From the NCBI RefSeq assembly GCF_900114355.1, contig NZ_FOSS01000003.1:76025-140024 (forward strand): a stretch of DNA of 64,000 bases, written 5' to 3'. The position numbers were made by a program, and so were the translations under genes. Shown here piece by piece: positions 58,674 through 64,000 of the stretch (positions within the stretch are counted from its first letter, which is position 1; each line of letters opens with the position of its first letter). Under the pieces are notes generated by a model. That model was not told the DNA's origin. It ran no database searches and was given only the letters and a program-made list of their open reading frames with translations. Source of the DNA: Lysobacter sp. cf310 (lineage in GTDB: Bacteria; Pseudomonadota; Gammaproteobacteria; Xanthomonadales; Xanthomonadaceae).

Positions 58674-60209
58674 CTAGGCGGTCGCCAGTTCGCTGCGTTT
58701 CGCCAGCCCGAACACCAGCAAGCTCAGCGCTGCGAGCACGCAGACGCCCAGGCCGCCGAACAGCATCACCCACCCGAAGCCGTGCACCAGCGCGGCATGC
58801 CCGACGGCTTCGATCGCCGCGGGCGACAGCTCGCCGGCCGCGCCCGGCAGCGAGGCCGGATGGCCGGCCGCGATCCGCTGCGCCATCGCCTGCAACTGAG
58901 TCGCGTCCACGGAGGCGGGCAGGGCGCGCTTGAGATAGGACGCGATGCCCGCCAGCAGCAGGAAGCCCATCAGCGCGATGTTGATCGCCAGGGTGATCAG
59001 GCGCGCGCTCATGTCGATGCCCGAGGCCATGCCGGCGCGATCGCTGGACACCGCGCCGGTCGCAGTGTTGGTCACCGGTGTGTTGGTCAGTCCCAGCCCG
59101 ATGCCCGCGATCAGGGCGCCGGGCAGCATGCTCAACCAGCTCGGCTGTTCGACGGCGCTGCCGTAGCGCATCGCCACGAAGCCGATGCCGATCGCGAACA
59201 GTCCGCTGGGGATGACCAGGCCCGGGCGATAGCGCAGGGCCAGTCGCTCGGCGATCGGCGGCACCACCAGGGTCGGCAGGGTGTAGGCCAGCAAGGCCAG
59301 TCCGGTGGCGACCGCGTCGTAGCCCAACGCGCCCTGGAAGTAGATCGGCAGGTAGATCATGAACGGCCAAAAGCTGAAATTCATGCCGACCGAGCCGACC
59401 AGCGCACCGGAAAACTCGCGCGACTTGAACACCGAGAAGTCGAACATCGGGTGCGGCGTGACGCGTTCGACTACCCAGAACGCGACCAGGGCCGCGAACG
59501 TCGCCACGACGATGCCGATGCCGGCGGGGCTGGCGTAGCCGAGTTCCGGCCCCTGGGTGATGTAGTAGGTCAGGCCCAGCACCGACAGGGACAGGGTGAG
59601 GATGCCGAGCACGTCGAGTCGCTGCGCCTGCGAATCGCGCGACTCCACGATGCCGGCCAGCGCCAGCAGCACGGTCAGCAGGCTCAACGGCGCGTGCACC
59701 AGGAACACCCATTGCCAGTTCGACAGCGCCACGATCGCGCCGCCGATGATCGGGCCGAAGCCCAAGCCGATGCCGAACACGATGCCCCAGACCGCGAAGG
59801 CCTTGCTGCGCTCGGGGCCCGGCTGGAACTGATGCGAGAGCACGGCGGTCTGGCAGATCAGCATCGCGCCCCCGCTCATGCCCTGCAGGAAGCGCGCGAC
59901 GATCAGGACCTGCACGTCCTGCGCCAGGCCGCAGATCAGCGAGGTCAGGCCGAACAGGAGCAGGCTGATCAGCAGGATGCGCCTGCGGCCGTAGCGATCG
60001 GCGAGGGTGCCGGCGGCCATCAGCACCGTGGTGCAGGCGATGGTGTAGGCATTCATGATCCACTGCATGTCGTTGAAGTCGCCTTGCAGCAATTTCTCCA
60101 GCGTCGGCAGGATCACCGGCACGCTGGAAATCTCCAGGCCGAACATCAGGGCGGATAGGGATACGGCGGCCAGCGCGATCGTGTTCTTGCCGGTAGCGGG
60201 TGAGTTCAT
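58674..60209 (-). CDS. DHA2-family MFS exporter (EmrB/QacA type)
   Basis: 511 residues with about fourteen membrane helices. Motif A G-T-L-A-D-R-Y-G-R-R-R is at about 65-75, and the antiporter motif C G-x-x-x-G-P-x-I-G-G is at about 152-161. The family exports drugs and other organic compounds by proton exchange. It is divergent from a LysR regulator across a 260-base gap, the usual arrangement for regulated exporters. Inner membrane; substrate unknown. Confidence 0.93.
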   Translation of the reverse strand: MNSPATGKNTIALAAVSLSALMFGLEISSVPVILPTLEKLLQGDFNDMQWIMNAYTIACTTVLMAAGTLADRYGRRRILLISLLLFGLTSLICGLAQDVQVLIVARFLQGMSGGAMLICQTAVLSHQFQPGPERSKAFAVWGIVFGIGLGFGPIIGGAIVALSNWQWVFLVHAPLSLLTVLLALAGIVESRDSQAQRLDVLGILTLSLSVLGLTYYITQGPELGYASPAGIGIVVATFAALVAFWVVERVTPHPMFDFSVFKSREFSGALVGSVGMNFSFWPFMIYLPIYFQGALGYDAVATGLALLAYTLPTLVVPPIAERLALRYRPGLVIPSGLFAIGIGFVAMRYGSAVEQPSWLSMLPGALIAGIGLGLTNTPVTNTATGAVSSDRAGMASGIDMSARLITLAINIALMGFLLLAGIASYLKRALPASVDATQLQAMAQRIAAGHPASLPGAAGELSPAAIEAVGHAALVHGFGWVMLFGGLGVCVLAALSLLVFGLAKRSELATA

Positions 60210-60420
60210 GCGGGGTACTCGGTAATCGAAGCGCGCACGCGTCCGCGCCGCGGGCGACGCGGTGGGGCATCCGGGGCAGAGGAAGGAAACGACCGCCCGG
60301 GCGTGCGGAGTCCAGGGCGGCTTGCATGGCCGGTGCCTTGTGCGGCCCAGCCGGTTGCGAGGTCGCTGGCACGTTGGCCGTCGTGCCGAGCGATGCAGGC
60401 CATTCTCGGGTCAGTAGTTT

Positions 60421-61905
<1,485 letters not shown>

Positions 61906-61916
61906 AGCCGCGGTCG

Positions 61917-62062
61917 CTTTGGGGTAGGCGCGGCGTGAGCCGCGACCGCGTCAATTGAATTGCGGCGCAGGCCGGACACGCACGCGATTGCGCGGCGACG
62001 GAATCGCACTACCACCGTGGGCGGGGCATGGCGGTCGCGGCTCACGCCGCTCCTACCCCAAG
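61917..62062. repeat. GTAG-type REP inverted pair, long spacer
   Basis: Left arm CTTTGGGGTAGGCGCGGCGT continuing to 61947; right arm 62033-62062 is its reverse complement with one mismatch. The 85-base spacer has no gene. Lies between tadA and the convergent DUF2721 gene. Confidence 0.8.
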
Positions 62063-62075
62063 GCAGGGCGCCGCC

Positions 62076-62561
62076 TCACTCCACCGGCAGCTTGCGCCCG
62101 TCGCGGTCGAACTCGCGCTTGAGCTCGGCGTCCAGCATGGTCACGCTCATGCGCGCCTCGCGGCCCAGGTTGATCGAAGCCGCCAGCACCAGCAGCACGC
62201 CCAGCATGGCCAGCCCGGTCGGCACCCCGCGCAGGCGGTAGTCGCTGAACTGGTCGATGCCGATCGACAGGCTGGTGGCCACGAACGCGCTCATCGCCGC
62301 GTACAGCAACTGCAGGCAGGTCAGGATCAGCCGGACCCGGCGCCGGTGCTGGATGATGCGCGCCTCCAGATAGGCGCGCGCATCGTCGTTGGTGGTGTCC
62401 TCCAACTGCTTGAGCTGCTGGCGCATGCGGTCGACCACGCGCGCCAGGCGGTTGTTCGAGGACACCAGCAAGGACGCGGTCGCGGTCAGGAAGAACGCCG
62501 GCGTGATCATCGCCGAGACCACGGCGTAGTGGCCGGCGCTCAGGTTCAGCACATCGCTCAT
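62076..62561 (-). CDS. DUF2721 family membrane protein (copy 1)
   Basis: 161 residues with three membrane helices (about 13-33, 81-100 and 113-134). The DUF2721 core [16 protein letters not shown] near 17-32 and N-N-R-L-A-R-V-V-D-R at 36-45 is shared with the next gene. A charged coiled segment (about 46-75) faces the cytoplasm. Function unknown. Confidence 0.88.
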   Translation of the reverse strand: MSDVLNLSAGHYAVVSAMITPAFFLTATASLLVSSNNRLARVVDRMRQQLKQLEDTTNDDARAYLEARIIQHRRRVRLILTCLQLLYAAMSAFVATSLSIGIDQFSDYRLRGVPTGLAMLGVLLVLAASINLGREARMSVTMLDAELKREFDRDGRKLPVE

Positions 62562-62631
62562 GGGCGCGCTTCCAGGCGGCTAGGTCCCGGTCGGGACGAC
62601 CCGCCTATGATGCCGCCAGACGCGGCGTTCG

Positions 62632-63117
62632 TCAGTCGCCGCCGCGCGGGCGCCGGACCTTGGCGCGGCGGTGGCCGTGGTCCATTTCCTCGTTCACCGC
62701 TTCCACCGCCAACGACGACTCCAGTGCCAGCAGCACGCTGGCGGCGAACATCGCCAGCACGCCGAACACCGCCAGGATGGTCGGCAGCGAGGCCAGGCGA
62801 TAGCCCAGGTAGGCGTCGCCGGCGACGGTGAGGCTGGTACCGACGAAGAAGCTGATCGCGGTGTACAGCAGCTGGCTGCCGCGCAGGATGATCTTGCTGC
62901 GGCGCTTCTGGCGCGCGATGTGGCGCTCCAGCATTTCGCGCTCCTCCTCGTCCTCGCTCTCGGCCAGTTCCTTCAGCAGCACGCGCGCACGGTCGATCAC
63001 GCGCGCCAGGCGGTTGTTGGCCGACAGCAGCAGCGAGGCGGTCGCGGTCAGGAAGAACGCGGGCGCCAGCATCGCGGTCAGGATCGCGTAGTGGGCGTAA
63101 GCGGCGGTCTGCGACAT
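62632..63117 (-). CDS. DUF2721 family membrane protein (copy 2)
   Basis: 161 residues, paralogue of the gene at 62076 with the same length and helix layout; [13 protein letters not shown] and [10 protein letters not shown] are nearly identical, the loops and tail differ (C-terminus basic, R-R-P-R-G-G-D). It is upstream of copy 1 with 70 bases between and divergent from orn. Confidence 0.88.
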   Translation of the reverse strand: MSQTAAYAHYAILTAMLAPAFFLTATASLLLSANNRLARVIDRARVLLKELAESEDEEEREMLERHIARQKRRSKIILRGSQLLYTAISFFVGTSLTVAGDAYLGYRLASLPTILAVFGVLAMFAASVLLALESSLAVEAVNEEMDHGHRRAKVRRPRGGD

Positions 63118-63194
63118 CGTCCGGGGGAGCGGGGAGGGGAGTGGGCTATGATGCCCCGAACGGACGCATCACGGCGAGGACACGACAGGGGCCC

Positions 63195-63761
63195 ATGACA
63201 GCGAAGAACGGCAACGACCACCGACTGATCTGGATCGACCTGGAGATGACCGGGCTCGACACCGACAACGACGCCATCCTGGAGATCGCGACCGTCGTCA
63301 CCGACGCCCAGTTGCAGGTGCTGGCCGAAGGGCCGGAACTGGCGATCCGCCAGCCGCTGGAACGGCTGATGGCCATGGACGAGTGGAACCGCAACCAGCA
63401 CAGCAAGTCCGGCCTGTGGCAGCGCTCGCTGGACCAGGGCGTGAGCCTGGAAGAGGCCGAGGAGCGCACCCTGGCCTTCCTGGCGCAATGGGTGGCGCAG
63501 AACGCCTCGCCGATGTGCGGCAACTCGATCTGCCAGGACCGCCGCTTTCTGCACCGCCAGATGCCGCGCCTGGAGAAGTACTTCCACTACCGCAACCTCG
63601 ACGTCAGCACGGTCAAGGAACTCGCGCGCCGCTGGGCCCCCGACGTGCTGGCCGGCGTCGGCAAGGACGCCAAGCACACCGCCCTGAGCGACGTGCACGA
63701 CTCCATCGCCGAACTGCGCCACTACCGCGCCTCAATGGGCAAGCTGGGCGGCTTGGGCTGA
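63195..63761 (+). CDS. orn: Oligoribonuclease
   Basis: 188 residues from the ATG at 63195; an in-frame start 18 codons upstream lacks family support. The DEDDh exonuclease residues are visible: D15 and E17 in [10 protein letters not shown], then the H-x-x-x-x-D pattern in [10 protein letters not shown]. It degrades di- to pentaribonucleotides, including pGpG from c-di-GMP. A TATGAT hexamer at 63147-63152 may be the -10. Confidence 0.97.
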   Translation: MTAKNGNDHRLIWIDLEMTGLDTDNDAILEIATVVTDAQLQVLAEGPELAIRQPLERLMAMDEWNRNQHSKSGLWQRSLDQGVSLEEAEERTLAFLAQWVAQNASPMCGNSICQDRRFLHRQMPRLEKYFHYRNLDVSTVKELARRWAPDVLAGVGKDAKHTALSDVHDSIAELRHYRASMGKLGGLG

Positions 63762-63811
63762 GAAGCCCTGACCCAAGCACGACACGTCGCGCGAACAGCC
63801 CGCAGCCCCCT

Positions 63812-63882
63812 GTAGGAGCGGCGCAAGCCGCGACCACGCCCCCACGAGCACCCGCGCAAGTCGCGGCTTGCGCCGCTCCTAC
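63812..63882. repeat. GTAG-type REP inverted pair
   Basis: Left arm GTAGGAGCGGCGCAAGCCGC begins at 63812; right arm GCGGCTTGCGCCGCTCCTAC ends at 63882. Arms are complementary over more than 20 bases. First of two REP pairs downstream of orn. Confidence 0.85.
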
Positions 63883-63932
63883 CCCAAGCAGCGCACAGGC
63901 ACCGCCATCGGCAGCAGACCCGCCCGCTTTCT

Positions 63933-64000
63933 GTGGGAGCGACGTACGTCGCGATAACGAATCTTCGGCAACCCGCGCAGGTCGCGGCTCACGCCGCTCC
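63933..64000. repeat. REP-like pair, cut by window end
   Basis: The left arm (GTGGGAGCGACGTACGTCGC, from 63933) is a variant; the right arm GGTCGCGGCTCACGCCGCTCC (63980-64000) runs off the window. No gene is seen between 63762 and 64000. Confidence 0.7.

Overview
The window reads as a chromosomal segment of a high-GC gammaproteobacterium of the Xanthomonadaceae (Lysobacteraceae), most like Lysobacter. The grounds are very GC-rich coding with strong third-position bias, many GTG starts and 4-base ATGA/GTGA overlaps, xanthomonad-type products, and intergenic stem-loops of the GTAG-REP kind. This placement is inference from gene content and was not searched. I see no rRNA, tRNA, CRISPR array, prophage, insertion sequence or transposase. 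Most of the window is housekeeping, with a few small orphan genes and repeat elements between.

Layout. 1-7805 (+): a six-gene MoxR / DUF58 / DUF4159 operon with large membrane proteins, cut at its 5' end by the window edge. 7802-12200 (-): asnS followed by six small genes (crystallin J1-like, two hypotheticals, PaiB-like, an atypical SDR, an orphan). 12329-15822 (+): DUF2891, an IscA-like Fe-S protein and a DUF885 peptidase-like protein. 15976-19780 (-): TraB/PrgY-like protein, a GIDE-like membrane protein, and a TetR plus alpha/beta-hydrolase pair. 19910-22912 (-): agmatine-to-putrescine genes aguA and aguB with a GNAT and an orphan. 22934-23580 (-): a small secreted BamE-like protein and an alternative L36. 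23770-32245 (+): cmk, rpsA, ihfB, lapA, lapB, then a surface-polysaccharide set (WecA-like transferase, CapD/WbpM-like dehydratase, galU).

32433-33398 (-) holds a YkvA-like protein and an orphan membrane protein, with a decayed fragment of the latter downstream. 33482-35626 (+) has a FAD oxidoreductase, a CsaA-like protein and a small secreted Cys-motif protein. 35799-40143 (-) is a beta-oxidation unit (psrA-like tetR, fadN-type fusion, fadA) with a textbook PsrA-type operator in front of the regulator. 40363-47415 (+) is ndk, rlmN, pilW, rodZ, a YfgM-like TPR protein, bamB and der, the classical envelope/ribosome block but without ispG and hisS. 47483-50503 (+) is molybdenum-cofactor synthesis (mobA, moeA, a rhodanese-MoeB fusion). 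50568-53882 has a DUF2272 protein, an alpha/beta hydrolase, threonine aldolase and DUF1244. 53952-58426 (+) is folD, guaB, a low-GC orphan and guaA. 58674-61363 is a divergent DHA2 exporter / LysR pair. 61426-64000 has tadA, two DUF2721 paralogues and orn, and ends in a dense cluster of REP elements.

How the genes work together: aguA and aguB form two consecutive steps of putrescine synthesis; lapA/lapB sit beside surface-glycan genes and control envelope assembly; fadN/fadA with the TetR regulator form a self-contained fatty-acid degradation switch; guaB and guaA give GMP from IMP; mobA/moeA/moeB cover late molybdenum-cofactor steps. I do not see a clearly new defence or mobile system. The observations most worth a second look are the palindromic tandem repeat abutting guaA, the small low-GC genes inserted into conserved operons, the sharp GC break inside the WecA-like gene, the SDR lacking the catalytic Tyr and Lys, the intrinsic terminator directly upstream of ndk, and the His/Asp-rich linker in the MoxR operon.
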